A stretch of DNA of 64,000 bases from Gluconacetobacter sacchari (GTDB lineage: Bacteria; Pseudomonadota; Alphaproteobacteria; Acetobacterales; Acetobacteraceae): assembly GCF_014174255.1 (NCBI RefSeq), contig NZ_JABEQJ010000023.1:1-64000 (forward strand), given 5' to 3'. A model generated the notes under the pieces. The model worked only from the letters and a program-made list of their open reading frames with translations, did no database searches and was not told where the DNA came from. Each line of letters starts with the position of its first letter. The first letter of the stretch is position 1. Below, in pieces: positions 1-8,275 of the stretch. Position numbers and translations under genes: made by a program.

Positions 1-278
1 AACCGGTCTTTGGAATTATCAAAAGTGTCATGGGTTTCAGGAGATTCAGCCTGCGTGGCCTTGCAAAAGTCACAACTGAATGGACACTCGTCGCACTCGC
101 ATACAACTGCAGAAGAATGGCGCGGCTTCAGGCAGCATAAGCCCGCTCAGCCGCGGCGTTATCAGCCCCCAAATGCCCAATCCGACAGGCTGCTAGAGCA
201 AATCCACTGAATTATGAATCGCATGGGGTGACGCGGGGCGTGGATTGTGATTCACCATTTTCATGGATGGAGATGGTG
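1..278. other. no supported gene; flank of IS630 element
   Basis: No convincing gene was found here. A 66-codon open frame at 10-210 has no recognisable motif and is not called. The last part should contain the left end of the IS630-type element, but its inverted repeat could not be fixed because the right end of the element is missing. Confidence 0.4.
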
Positions 279-1213
279 ATGGCGCGAGCATTGAGTGACG
301 ATCTTCGGGCGCGGGTTCTGGAAGCCGGAGCAGCGGGTGGATCGGCCCGTTCAGTGGCGAAGCGGTTTGGGGTCGGGATTTCGACGGCGATCCGATGGCT
401 TCGGCGTGAGCGCGAGAACGGCGAGCGGACAGCGCGCCGCCAAGGCAAGCCGCGCGGTTCGCGGCTGGACGGGCATGAAGCCTTTATCGTCGGCATGATC
501 GAAGCGCAGAAAGATATCACGCTCAACGAGATGGTGGCCCATCTGAAGGGTGAACTGTCCGTCGGGATCGGCCGCAGCATGCTCAGCCGATGGCTGCGGC
601 AGCGTGAGTGGACATTCAAAAAAAGACCGCCCATGCATTGGAGCAGGAACGCGAAGATGTCCTGAAATGCCGGCAGGACTGGTTCGACGGCCAGCCTGAC
701 CTTGATCCGCACCGCCTGGTCTTCATTGATGAAACCAGTCTCTCCACGAAGATGGCCCGCCTGCGTGGTCGCGCTTTATGCGGAGAACGCTGTCGGGCCG
801 GCGTTCCTCATGGTCATTGGAAAACCACGACTTTCACCGCCGGCCTGCGCCTCACGGGCATGACCGCACCCTTCGTGCATGATGGCGCCATGAACGGCGA
901 GATTTTTCAAGCCTATGTCGAACAGGTTCTCGTGCCGACGCTGAGCCCGGGCGATATCGTCGTGCTGGACAATCTGCCCGCCCACAAGGTGCCGGGAGCA
1001 CGAAAGGCCATCGAACAAGCGGGGGCACAGATGATGTTCCTCCCTCCCTACAGTCCGGATTTCAACCCGATCGAAATGGCATTCGCCAAGCTCAAGGCCC
1101 TTTTACGCGCCAAGGCAGCAAGAACCGTCACAGCCTTATGGGACGCCGCTGGTTTAGCCGGGCCGGTAGGGCCGGCCGTATGGCCAAGCATCTCGGACGC
1201 CTGGACTTCGTGA
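279..1213 (+). pseudogene. IS630-family transposase, two frames, C-terminus replaced
   Basis: The first frame starts at ATG 279 (GGAG six bases upstream) and encodes a helix-turn-helix domain of the IS630 N-terminal type. It ends at 665. The second frame, entered by a -1 shift on a run of seven A near 617-623, carries the DDE catalytic core: Asp in FIDET, Asp in [10 protein letters not shown] and Glu in [11 protein letters not shown]. Two-frame transposases joined by programmed -1 frameshifting are known in IS630 relatives. After about 1145 the protein no longer resembles a transposase, because the DNA switches to an IS21 istB sequence. The last catalytic residue is kept, but the normal C-terminal segment and the right inverted repeat are lost, so the element is probably immobile. 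Confidence 0.85.
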
Positions 1214-1452
1214 TCCTCGATGAACTCGGTTACCTCCCGTTTGCCCAATCCGGCGGCCAACTTCTGTTCCATATGATCAGTCGCCTTTACGAACAGACCT
1301 CGGTGATCGTGACAACCAACCTCTCCTTTGGAGAGTGGGCCAGCGTGTTCGCCGACGCCAAGATGACCACGGCTCTGCTCGACCGTCTGACCCATCATTG
1401 CGACATCGTCGAGACCGGCAACGAAAGCTGGCGGTTCAAGAACCGCTCCTGA
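1156..1452 (+). pseudogene. IS21-family IstB helper ATPase, C-terminal fragment
   Basis: The frame ending at 1452 gives the C-terminal half of an IstB-type ATPase: the Walker-B region [14 protein letters not shown], then [12 protein letters not shown] (sensor-1 type), then [13 protein letters not shown]. The Walker A segment and all of istA are missing. The 5' junction with the IS630 sequence lies at roughly 1145-1170 and is approximate. IstB normally assists the IstA transposase; this fragment should be inactive. Confidence 0.8.
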
Positions 1453-1482
1453 CCTGCCCTCGACAAGAACGGACGATCGAGA

Positions 1483-1525
1483 CCGGGCTTCTCCCTTGCG
1501 CCTACGGCTCCAGGGAGAAGCCCGG
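1483..1525. repeat. 14-bp inverted repeat after istB remnant
   Basis: The arms CCGGGCTTCTCCCT (1483-1496) and AGGGAGAAGCCCGG (1512-1525) are perfectly complementary around a 15-base loop. It follows the istB stop, has no T tract, and may act as a transcription block inside the IS21 right end. Confidence 0.7.
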
Positions 1526-1540
1526 CCTCAATTCCAAGGG

Positions 1541-1588
1541 GTCATTTTTAGATGCCGATTGGGGGGCAAATTTCAATGCCGATTGACA
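1541..1588. mobile_element. IS21-type right terminus with repeated ATGCCGATTG boxes
   Basis: ATGCCGATTG occurs at 1552-1561 and again at 1576-1585, and the second copy is followed by ACA to give a terminal CA at 1588. Multiple short terminal repeats and a CA-3' end are typical of IS21 elements. The end lies inside the 3' end of the neighbouring dehydrogenase gene. Confidence 0.65.
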
Positions 1589-3294
1589 TCCAGCAGCTTG
1601 CTCGCGTCAAAGCCCGCGATGTAGCCGTAAATCATGGCCGGCCCCAAATTGATGCCGCCCGACGGATAGAATCCTCCCATCACGCTGGCCTGGTCCGAAC
1701 CTGCGACCCACAGGCCCGGGATCGGCTGTCCGTCATTGTCCAGCGCCCGCGCCCGTTGATCCGCACGGATGCCGGCGAAGGTGCCGAAACTGCCGGGTAG
1801 GACGCGCAAGGCCAGATAGGGACCCTTTTCGATCGGCGCGACACAAGGGTTCGGTGTCTGCCGGGCATCGCCGCCCGAGCGGTTGAAGGCAGTGGAGCCG
1901 CGGCCGAACGCGGGGTCCTCGCCGTGGCGTGCGTCCTTGTTGTAGGCGCGCACCGTCTCTTCCATCCCTTCGGGGGAAATGCCGCATCTGGCCGCCAGTT
2001 CGCGCAGCGTGGTGCCTTCGACAATATATCCCGAGCGGATGAAAGGACGCAGCGGGAATGGCGCTGGCCGTGAATAGCCCAGACCCCAGCGGCGCTGGAA
2101 GGCGCGCGTGCAGATCAGCCACGATACCGGCGCCTCGCCCGGTTCCAGCGTTCGAAACAGGGCGGTGACGTAATCGTAATAGCCGTCGGCCTCGTTTACG
2201 AAGCGCCGGCCGTTGGCGCGTACCGCGATGATCCCCGGCTTTGCCCGCTCGATGATATGCGGATAATGCCCCGTCGTGCCATCGGGGAACGGTACTAACG
2301 AGACCGGGCACCATGCCGCTGGCGATGCCACGGACAGGTCGATGGCCGCCCCGACCGATTCCGCCAGCGACAGCCCGTCGCCCGTGGTGCCGGGGGCGGC
2401 GACCGTCCAATGTTCCCGCCCGGTCGGTGTATGCGGGAACAGCGCCTTGCGGCGGGCTACATCATGCGGAAACCCGCCGGTCGCCAGCACCACGCCGGCA
2501 CGGGCCCTGACGGTCAGATTGCCCTGTGCCCTTTCCAGTACCGCGCCCGCGACTCGTCCCTGTTCCACGACCAGTTCCCGCGCCGGGCTGGCGGGCAGTA
2601 AGCGCACCCCGGCCTTGCTGGCCGACAGCATCAGGCGAGCGATCAGCGCGTTGCCGTTGACCAGATGCGTCCCCCGCCCATAGCGCAGCAGATCCAGCGT
2701 ATGGCGGCCGAGGCGTGACAGCGCATGCAGGCAGGCCCTGGGCGAGCGGGTGGCATTGAGGAACGCACGCAGGTCCGGTCCGGCCTGGATGCCCATGCCG
2801 TTCAGCGTCGTCTCGCGCATCGGGCGCCGCAGGAGCGGCCACAGGTCGCCCAGCTTCCGCCCGTCGAACGGCGCCGCGACGATAGAGCGCGCGCCGGTGC
2901 CGGCGCCAGGCGTGCGCCCATGGATGTCGCAGATCCAGGTGCCCGACTGGAAGGTGACGTCCGTCTCGCGGTCCAGGAAATCGATCATCTCCGGCCCGGC
3001 TTTCAGCATCGCGCGGACTCGGCTTGCGTCGAAGCGGTCGCGGAGTTCATGGCGCAGATAGGTCTCGGGGCCGTCCAGCCCCTCCTCGTTGCCGTCGCGG
3101 CGCGCGTATTGCGTGCAGGGTACCCACATCCACCCGCCGGACCACGCCGTCGTGCCGCCCAGCACCGGCTCCTTTTCTGCGACGACGACCTTCAGGCCGC
3201 GATGCGCCGCGGTGACTGCGGCACACAGTCCGGCCGCCCCGGACCCGATGACGAGGAGATCGCACTGTTCGACGCGTGCTTCGGCAACAGACAT
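1573..3294 (-). CDS. FAD-dependent dehydrogenase (3-ketosteroid dehydrogenase / fumarate reductase flavoprotein superfamily)
   Basis: The predicted protein is 573 residues. A dinucleotide-binding GSGAAGLCAA motif sits near residue 14, GGTTAWSGG near 45, and the C-terminal FAD motif around GLWVAGSDQASVMGG with GGINLGPAM follows at the end, as in KstD-like flavoproteins. ATG 3294 was chosen because the Rossmann motif starts shortly after it; an upstream start at 3495 would add 67 residues unlike the family. The substrate is unknown. Its neighbours (IclR regulator, porin, quinate cluster) make a cyclic carboxylic acid or alicyclic substrate plausible, but this is inference. The last codons (about V-N-R-H and the stop) come from the IS21 terminus, so the native C-terminus was slightly altered. 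Confidence 0.85.
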   Translation of the reverse strand: MSVAEARVEQCDLLVIGSGAAGLCAAVTAAHRGLKVVVAEKEPVLGGTTAWSGGWMWVPCTQYARRDGNEEGLDGPETYLRHELRDRFDASRVRAMLKAGPEMIDFLDRETDVTFQSGTWICDIHGRTPGAGTGARSIVAAPFDGRKLGDLWPLLRRPMRETTLNGMGIQAGPDLRAFLNATRSPRACLHALSRLGRHTLDLLRYGRGTHLVNGNALIARLMLSASKAGVRLLPASPARELVVEQGRVAGAVLERAQGNLTVRARAGVVLATGGFPHDVARRKALFPHTPTGREHWTVAAPGTTGDGLSLAESVGAAIDLSVASPAAWCPVSLVPFPDGTTGHYPHIIERAKPGIIAVRANGRRFVNEADGYYDYVTALFRTLEPGEAPVSWLICTRAFQRRWGLGYSRPAPFPLRPFIRSGYIVEGTTLRELAARCGISPEGMEETVRAYNKDARHGEDPAFGRGSTAFNRSGGDARQTPNPCVAPIEKGPYLALRVLPGSFGTFAGIRADQRARALDNDGQPIPGLWVAGSDQASVMGGFYPSGGINLGPAMIYGYIAGFDASKLLDVNRH

Positions 3295-3608
3295 GGGTAT
3301 GACTTTCAATTGGCTTCCGGGGGGGCGCCAGCATGCTTGGCGCGGATAGGACATCTCGCCCGATTGCAGGTCCGCGATCGCGGCTGGCAGGGCCTGTGGG
3401 ATGCCCTTGCTCGACGCCTCGTCGCCGATGCTGTCGAGGCTTCGACGTTTCACAAACAGCGCCGTAATCATGCCGCCGGCTCTGGCGCCGATCACCTACA
3501 GATCGGTCGTGGTGATGGCGGGCGCGATCGCGGATGGGGTGACTCGGGCATGATTCGACCTCTTATTGTCACGGTTTTCGGCAGGGGAATGGTGGGGCGT
3601 GTGCGCGT
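3295..3608. other. intergenic gap, no supported gene
   Basis: This 314-base stretch lies between the IclR stop and the dehydrogenase start, both on the minus strand. An open frame continuous with the dehydrogenase crosses it without recognisable protein content. It presumably holds the leader of the dehydrogenase gene. A weak GAAAG lies nine bases upstream of ATG 3294. Confidence 0.4.
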
Positions 3609-4469
3609 TCAGACAGCGCCGCTCTGCGGAGGGCGTGCGACCTCCTTCGGCACGATCTGCATGTCTCCGAGTTCGCGCGCGGTTTCGCGCAGTATCGCGC
3701 CGAGTTCCATTGCGCGGGATTCGGGGATGCGCATCGTGGGTCCGGCGATGCTCAGCGTGCCCAGCAACTCGTTGGTGGAGCGGGCGCGGATGACGCAGGC
3801 CAGTGCCGTCATCCAGGGAGTGAAGGTCGCGATGGTCAGGCTGAACCCCCGTTTGCGCGTCAGGCGCAGCATGGCCAGCAGTTGCTTGTCGTCCTGCGGC
3901 ACGTTGGGGCCGTAGCCCTCCTCCACGCTGCCATAGCCCTGTTCCTGCGCCAGCTTGATCGCAACGCCGTCGGGCATGGCGGCCAGCCAGGCGATGCCGG
4001 TGGCGGTGGAGGACAGATGTGCAACCTGGCCCATCTCCGGGTCGTATTTCAGCCCGCTGCGGCTGCCCTGCGCCCTGGCGATCCAGTTCAGCTTCTGCCC
4101 GTCGGGCACCGCAAGGCGCACCAACTCGCCGCTCTCCGCCGCCAGCCGGTCGAGCAGCGGCTGGGCCAGGTCGGTGATCCCGCAGGAGGCCAGGAAGGTG
4201 AAGGCGATCGAAACCGGCTTCATCGTCAGCCGGTACCGCCCGCCCGAGCCGCCTTCCTGCTGGACATAGCCCAGGACCTGAAGCTCGGAGGCCAGGCGAT
4301 GGGCGGCGCTGAGCGGAATCCCGAGGTCGGAACTGATCGAGGAGATCGGCAGGCCCTCCGCATGGCGCGAGAGCAGTTCGATGATTGCGAGCGTGCGTTC
4401 CATGACCCCCGAAGGCGTCGCTTTCGCCTCCTTGCCGACGGCGGAGGCGGTGGTGGGTTTGCGGCTCAT
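3609..4469 (-). CDS. IclR-family transcriptional regulator
   Basis: A 286-residue protein with a winged-helix DNA-binding domain at about residues 20-85 (ERTLAIIELLSRHAEGLP then ISSDLGIPLSAAHRLASEL) followed by the IclR effector domain (TGIAWLAAMP, GTLSIAGP). Regulators of this family control aromatic, sugar-acid and glyoxylate catabolism. It lies upstream of the FAD dehydrogenase on the same strand and is divergent from the OprB porin, so it probably controls both. The divergent promoter region contains a GGAAA-N3-TTTCC dyad resembling the published IclR recognition sequence. The effector is not predictable from sequence. Confidence 0.9.
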   Translation of the reverse strand: MSRKPTTASAVGKEAKATPSGVMERTLAIIELLSRHAEGLPISSISSDLGIPLSAAHRLASELQVLGYVQQEGGSGGRYRLTMKPVSIAFTFLASCGITDLAQPLLDRLAAESGELVRLAVPDGQKLNWIARAQGSRSGLKYDPEMGQVAHLSSTATGIAWLAAMPDGVAIKLAQEQGYGSVEEGYGPNVPQDDKQLLAMLRLTRKRGFSLTIATFTPWMTALACVIRARSTNELLGTLSIAGPTMRIPESRAMELGAILRETARELGDMQIVPKEVARPPQSGAV

Positions 4470-4515
4470 CTGTCTGTTCCAGGCCCATGGGTTGACGATC
4501 TGTTGACTTTAATAA

Positions 4516-4530
4516 TGGAAAATGTTTCCG
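4516..4530. promoter_or_regulatory. candidate IclR operator TGGAAAATGTTTCCG
   Basis: A perfect GGAAA/TTTCC dyad with a three-base centre lies 47 bases upstream of the IclR start, in the divergent region before the porin. It closely matches the E. coli IclR-type consensus TGGAAAT-N-ATTTCCA. A second half-site, ATGTTTCCATTTT, lies at about 4554-4566. Binding is inferred. Confidence 0.5.
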
Positions 4531-4553
4531 GTAACAATGAATCAGGTCGCACA

Positions 4554-4566
4554 ATGTTTCCATTTT
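4554..4566. promoter_or_regulatory. second TTTCCA half-site in iclR-porin region
   Basis: ATGTTTCC is repeated here from 4522-4529 (about three helical turns apart) and is extended to TTTCCATTTT. It may be a secondary IclR contact site. Confidence 0.3.
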
Positions 4567-4778
4567 CGATGCCCCCAGGGGGCATGAAGGTGGCGATGCG
4601 ATCCAACGACAAGAACGTCGATAGAAGCGTCATGATGAAAAACCATGGAATAAAAAAGGGACCTCTCTTTTCGGACGATGGTGGGCGGCGTTGCCGCCTG
4701 CGCCGGTTTCCCTAGCCGGGTCCACGCATGGATCCGGTCAGGCAGGATTGTTCCGTCTTGTAGAAATGGTTTCTTCCG

Positions 4779-6389
4779 ATGTCATTTCCCCGCTTGTCAC
4801 GGGCGGCGCTGTTCGGCGTTGTCCTCTGTTGTCTTGGATTCCAGGCCCATGACGTGGCGGCCGCCGCAGACAGGGTCCCGCAGGCCACGGACACGGCCGC
4901 TCTGGGGCATATCCGGGCCGTTCCTCGTCACCCGCGTGGCAGGAAGGCGCCGCATCCACCCATTCGGGCAGCGCGTTCGTCGCAGCCCGTGCAGGTGGCG
5001 GCAGCCACCGACTCGGCCAGGGCCAGCCCCCCGTGGAACGCAAAGGCGCTGGCGTTGGATAACGCCGCCACCACGACGCAGGAGCGGATCAATACCGGCG
5101 TCAACGCCTCGGCGCTGGGGTCCTCCTGGACCGAAGTCCGCGTGGTGCCCAAGAACGATCGTCTGCTCGGCTCGCTCGGCGGCTGGCGGGAACGGCTGTC
5201 GAGGGCCGGTTTCAATTTCACCCTGACCTATATGTCGGAATCGCTGGGCGACGTGGCGGGCGGTCGCCGGACGGGCTTCGATTATTCGCACCAGGTGGTC
5301 ATGGGCACCGATTTCGACCTGGAGAAACTGATCGGCCTCAAGGGCCTGTCCTTTCACATGCTCGGCGTCCAGCGGGCCGGGCGCAGCGTCGCGACCGATT
5401 ACCTGGAAAAGACCGGGCTGATCCAGCCGCAGCAGGATTACGGCGTGGGTGGCAACGTGCTGTACAAGCTGGTCTATATGTATTTCGAGGAGGCCCTGTT
5501 CGACCGCAAGCTGGTAATCGATGTCGGGCGCATGCCGGCGAACCTGAAATACGGCACGTCATATTTCGGATGCTATGCCGTGAGCAACGTGATCTGCGCC
5601 CATCCGACGGCCCTGTCCGTCGGGTCGAAATGGCGTTCCTGGCCGTTCTCGCAATGGGGTGTGACGGCGCGCCTGAATCCCGGCCAAGACCTGTATGCCC
5701 AGGCCGGATTCTTCGAGGCCTCGGCGACCGAGGGCGGCCGGGCCGGCTTCAATTTCTCGTTCCAGGCGCTGGGCTATGTCGTGCCGGTCGAACTGGGCTG
5801 GGAGCCCGCGCTGGGGCATGACAAATTGACCGGGCATTACAAGATCGGCGGCTATATCGATACGTCCGACCACCCCGATCCGTTCACCTCCGTCGACGGC
5901 ACCCCGATCCTGATTTCGCACCTGCCGGCGCGGGTCGAACACCAGCGCGGCGCGTGGTATGTCGGAGCCGACCAGATGGTGACGCGCTTCGGGCCGGCGA
6001 AGGACCAGGGATTGATCCTGTTCGGGCTTGCCGGCTGGGATCAGGGTGCTTCATTGCAGGGGCAGAGCCAGTATACGGTCGGCATTATCGGGCAGGGCAT
6101 GTTCCCCAGCCGGGTCACCGACGCGATTTCCCTGTTCTGGACATGGCAGAACGTGAACAAGAAGATCACCCGCTACCAGGAATTGCAGCAGGATCTGGGC
6201 TATGCGACCCTGAAGAACGGCGTGACACTGCCGCAATCCAATTTCCAGGTGCTGGAACTGACCTACACGGCCTTCATCACGCGCGGACTGAAATTGCTGC
6301 CGGACCTGCAATATATCGTCCACCCGGACGCGACCCGCACCTACCCCAACGCCCTGGTGGCCGGATTCCGCCTGCTGGCGCAGTTCTAG
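4779..6389 (+). CDS. oprB: OprB-family carbohydrate-selective porin
   Basis: A 536-residue outer-membrane protein. Residues 1-30 form a signal peptide (hydrophobic LFGVVLCCLGF, Ala-rich cleavage region), followed by a low-complexity linker of about 90 residues. The OprB barrel domain begins near LGSLGGWRERLSRAGF and includes NVLYKLVYMYFEEALFDRKL and IDVGRMPANLKY. OprB porins form channels for sugars and small polar solutes across the outer membrane. Here it sits between an IclR gene and the protocatechuate cluster, so uptake of polyhydroxylated acids such as quinate or shikimate is a reasonable guess. It converges on the PcaR-like gene with only two bases between stop codons. Confidence 0.85.
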   Translation: MSFPRLSRAALFGVVLCCLGFQAHDVAAAADRVPQATDTAALGHIRAVPRHPRGRKAPHPPIRAARSSQPVQVAAATDSARASPPWNAKALALDNAATTTQERINTGVNASALGSSWTEVRVVPKNDRLLGSLGGWRERLSRAGFNFTLTYMSESLGDVAGGRRTGFDYSHQVVMGTDFDLEKLIGLKGLSFHMLGVQRAGRSVATDYLEKTGLIQPQQDYGVGGNVLYKLVYMYFEEALFDRKLVIDVGRMPANLKYGTSYFGCYAVSNVICAHPTALSVGSKWRSWPFSQWGVTARLNPGQDLYAQAGFFEASATEGGRAGFNFSFQALGYVVPVELGWEPALGHDKLTGHYKIGGYIDTSDHPDPFTSVDGTPILISHLPARVEHQRGAWYVGADQMVTRFGPAKDQGLILFGLAGWDQGASLQGQSQYTVGIIGQGMFPSRVTDAISLFWTWQNVNKKITRYQELQQDLGYATLKNGVTLPQSNFQVLELTYTAFITRGLKLLPDLQYIVHPDATRTYPNALVAGFRLLAQF

Positions 6390-6391
6390 CA

Positions 6392-7192
6392 TCAGGCGCG
6401 GGTCTGCCCTTTCAGGGCATGGCCCAGCGCGGTGGCGGCGTCGACCACCGCCGGGATCACCAGCTTGCGCAGATCCCGCATCGAGGTACGTGCGGCCTGT
6501 GTGCTGACATTCAGCGCGGCGACTACGGTGCCGTCCGGCCCGCGTACCGGGGCGGCGACCGATCGCAGGCCGGTCTCCAGTTCCTGGTCCTGCACGCAAT
6601 AGCCGTCGCGTCGGATCTGCGCGAACAGCCGGCCCAGCGCCGCCAGGTCGGTTGTGGTCCTGGGCGTGCGGGCGTCCAGCACCGGCGGCATGTGGCCCCG
6701 GCGTTCCGTGTCGGGCAGAGCGGCCAGCAGCACCCGCCCCATCGAGGTACACCAGGCCGGCAGGCGCGCCCCGACTGTGAGATCCACGGCCAGGATGCGG
6801 CGGGTTTCGGTGCGCGCGATATACAGGATGTCCCGGCCGTCCAGGATCGCCAGCGACGCGCTTTCGTTCAGCGTCTCGCTCAACTGGTTCAGGATCGGCT
6901 GGGCCAGGCGCGGCAGTGGCAGGTCCTTCATCCGCGCCGAAAGGTCGAGAACACGCGGCGTGACCTGGAACAACCGCCCGTACTGGACCAGGTAACCCGT
7001 GGTCACCAGCGTCAGCAGCGCGCGGCGCACGGCGGCACGCGGCAGGTCGACCTGCCGCGCCACGTCGGCCAGCGTCAGCCCCTCGGGCGCCTGGGCGCAC
7101 ACCCGCAGTACATCCAGCCCGCGGGCCAGCGCGGTGACGAAATCCCGGCTTTCGGCGGGTTCGTCCGCGATGCCGACCGATCCTGTGTTCAT
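6392..7192 (-). CDS. pcaR: IclR-family regulator, PcaR/PcaU-like
   Basis: A 266-residue IclR-type protein: a winged helix-turn-helix (ALARGLDVLRVC, LADVARQVDLPRAAVRRALL) and an effector domain (LPAWCTSMGRVLLAALP, VAALNVSTQAART). The pattern of short helix-turn-helix plus SMGRVLLA matches the PcaR/PcaU/PobR branch, which senses beta-ketoadipate or protocatechuate. ATG 7192 is used; an upstream ATG at 7237 would overlap the gap after the AraC gene. It lies 48 bases downstream of the AraC-type gene on the same strand and may be cotranscribed. The GTTCGCTATACGC inverted repeat before pcaI is its likely target. Confidence 0.8.
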   Translation of the reverse strand: MNTGSVGIADEPAESRDFVTALARGLDVLRVCAQAPEGLTLADVARQVDLPRAAVRRALLTLVTTGYLVQYGRLFQVTPRVLDLSARMKDLPLPRLAQPILNQLSETLNESASLAILDGRDILYIARTETRRILAVDLTVGARLPAWCTSMGRVLLAALPDTERRGHMPPVLDARTPRTTTDLAALGRLFAQIRRDGYCVQDQELETGLRSVAAPVRGPDGTVVAALNVSTQAARTSMRDLRKLVIPAVVDAATALGHALKGQTRA

Positions 7193-7240
7193 CTTCGTTT
7201 TCTGCCCGAGAAGGCAAGGCCGGGCAAGAGAGCGCACCGC

Positions 7241-8134
7241 CTAGCTCGTCTGCCGTTCCTCGCGGAAGGCGCGGATCGTGATCCCTTCCCGGACCCGGAA
7301 CCAGCGCGAGAAATAGGCATGGTCGCTGAAACCGAGCCGCTCGGCGATCTGGGCGGCGCTGAGACCGGAAAACAGTAGCAGGCGCCGCGCCTCGGCCGCG
7401 ATCCGGCCCTGGATGATCTCTTTCGGCGCTTCCTGTCCCGTGCGGGCGCAGGCCCGCCGCAAGGTGCGTTCGGTGGTGCCCAGAGCGTCCAGATAGGCCG
7501 CCAGCATCGGGCGCGCGGTGAAATCGCGTTCCACCAGCGCCCGGAACGCCGCCACCAGCGCCGCGTCGCGGCGGCCGGGCAGCGGGGCATCGGCCGTGCG
7601 CAGGAGGCGGCAGGCCGTCGCCAGGACGATCCGGGCCATCGCGTCGCGAACCGTCTCCGACAGGCCGTCCTCGACGCCATGCTGATGGTCGGCCAGCGTG
7701 AAGATGCGGTCGAATTCCACGATGTCGGCCGGTACGGCGCGGGGGGCCGCCAGCAAGGCGGCGGCCTCGGGATTCTGCTCCCGCAGGGCCAGCAGGTGGC
7801 CGTGGCCGATCGTCACCACACGGCCGTGCGTGGGCGGGTGGTAGGCCAGTGAATGGACCGACCGCGCCGGTATCCAGACGAATCCCGGCGCCGCGAAATC
7901 CTGCGTGGCGCCGTCGAGTTCGATGAGACCGCCCCCTGACGACAGCACAAAAAGCTGGGCGAGTGCCGCATGGCTGTGCCGGCGTACGCGCCAGTTGGCG
8001 GGACGCGAACGGCGCTCCAGCGGTTCGATGTCCAGGAAATGCCGCAGGCCGGTATGGCCGATCCGGTCGTGGATCAGGAACGGGTCCTGATCCCCCTTTT
8101 TCTTTTCAGCGTTTTTCCCGTCCGATCCGCTCAT
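7241..8134 (-). CDS. AraC-family transcriptional regulator
   Basis: The protein is 297 residues from ATG 8134; an alternative ATG lies at 8143. The N-terminal half is a cupin-like sensor (RRHSHAALAQLFVLSSGGG, WIPARSVHSLAYHPP). The C-terminal part is a two-helix-turn-helix AraC domain ending with AQIAERLGFSDHAYFSRWFRVREG. Such PobR/PcaQ-like AraC proteins often activate hydroxybenzoate or protocatechuate genes. It is divergent from pcaHGBL, and the 141-base shared region contains the likely control sites. The open frame continues far upstream as an antisense shadow of pcaH/pcaG; that extension was rejected. Confidence 0.85.
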   Translation of the reverse strand: MSGSDGKNAEKKKGDQDPFLIHDRIGHTGLRHFLDIEPLERRSRPANWRVRRHSHAALAQLFVLSSGGGLIELDGATQDFAAPGFVWIPARSVHSLAYHPPTHGRVVTIGHGHLLALREQNPEAAALLAAPRAVPADIVEFDRIFTLADHQHGVEDGLSETVRDAMARIVLATACRLLRTADAPLPGRRDAALVAAFRALVERDFTARPMLAAYLDALGTTERTLRRACARTGQEAPKEIIQGRIAAEARRLLLFSGLSAAQIAERLGFSDHAYFSRWFRVREGITIRAFREERQTS

Positions 8135-8196
8135 GGATCGCATTATCGTGAACTGTCCGGAAACTGCAAGTTCGGACGGCTTTATGCATCGACCGC

Positions 8197-8234
8197 GATC
8201 GCTATGCGCCCCATTGTGTGCCTGTCGGCCGAAC
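8197..8234. promoter_or_regulatory. candidate second PcaR site upstream of pcaH
   Basis: GATCGCTATGCGC (8197-8209) differs by two bases from the perfect half-site GTTCGCTATACGC found upstream of pcaI. It is followed at similar spacing by a decayed inverted half ending in CCGAAC. Its position, about 40 bases before pcaH, fits control of the pcaHGBL operon. Confidence 0.4.
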
Positions 8235-8275
8235 CACGCATCGGTCGTTCGGGAGCAGAAGAAGGAAGAAGAATC

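Noticed and set aside
3496-4563. 355-codon minus frame overlapping the IclR gene
   Set aside because: It overlaps the true IclR frame (3609-4469) in another register and has low-complexity Arg/Gly/Ala composition.
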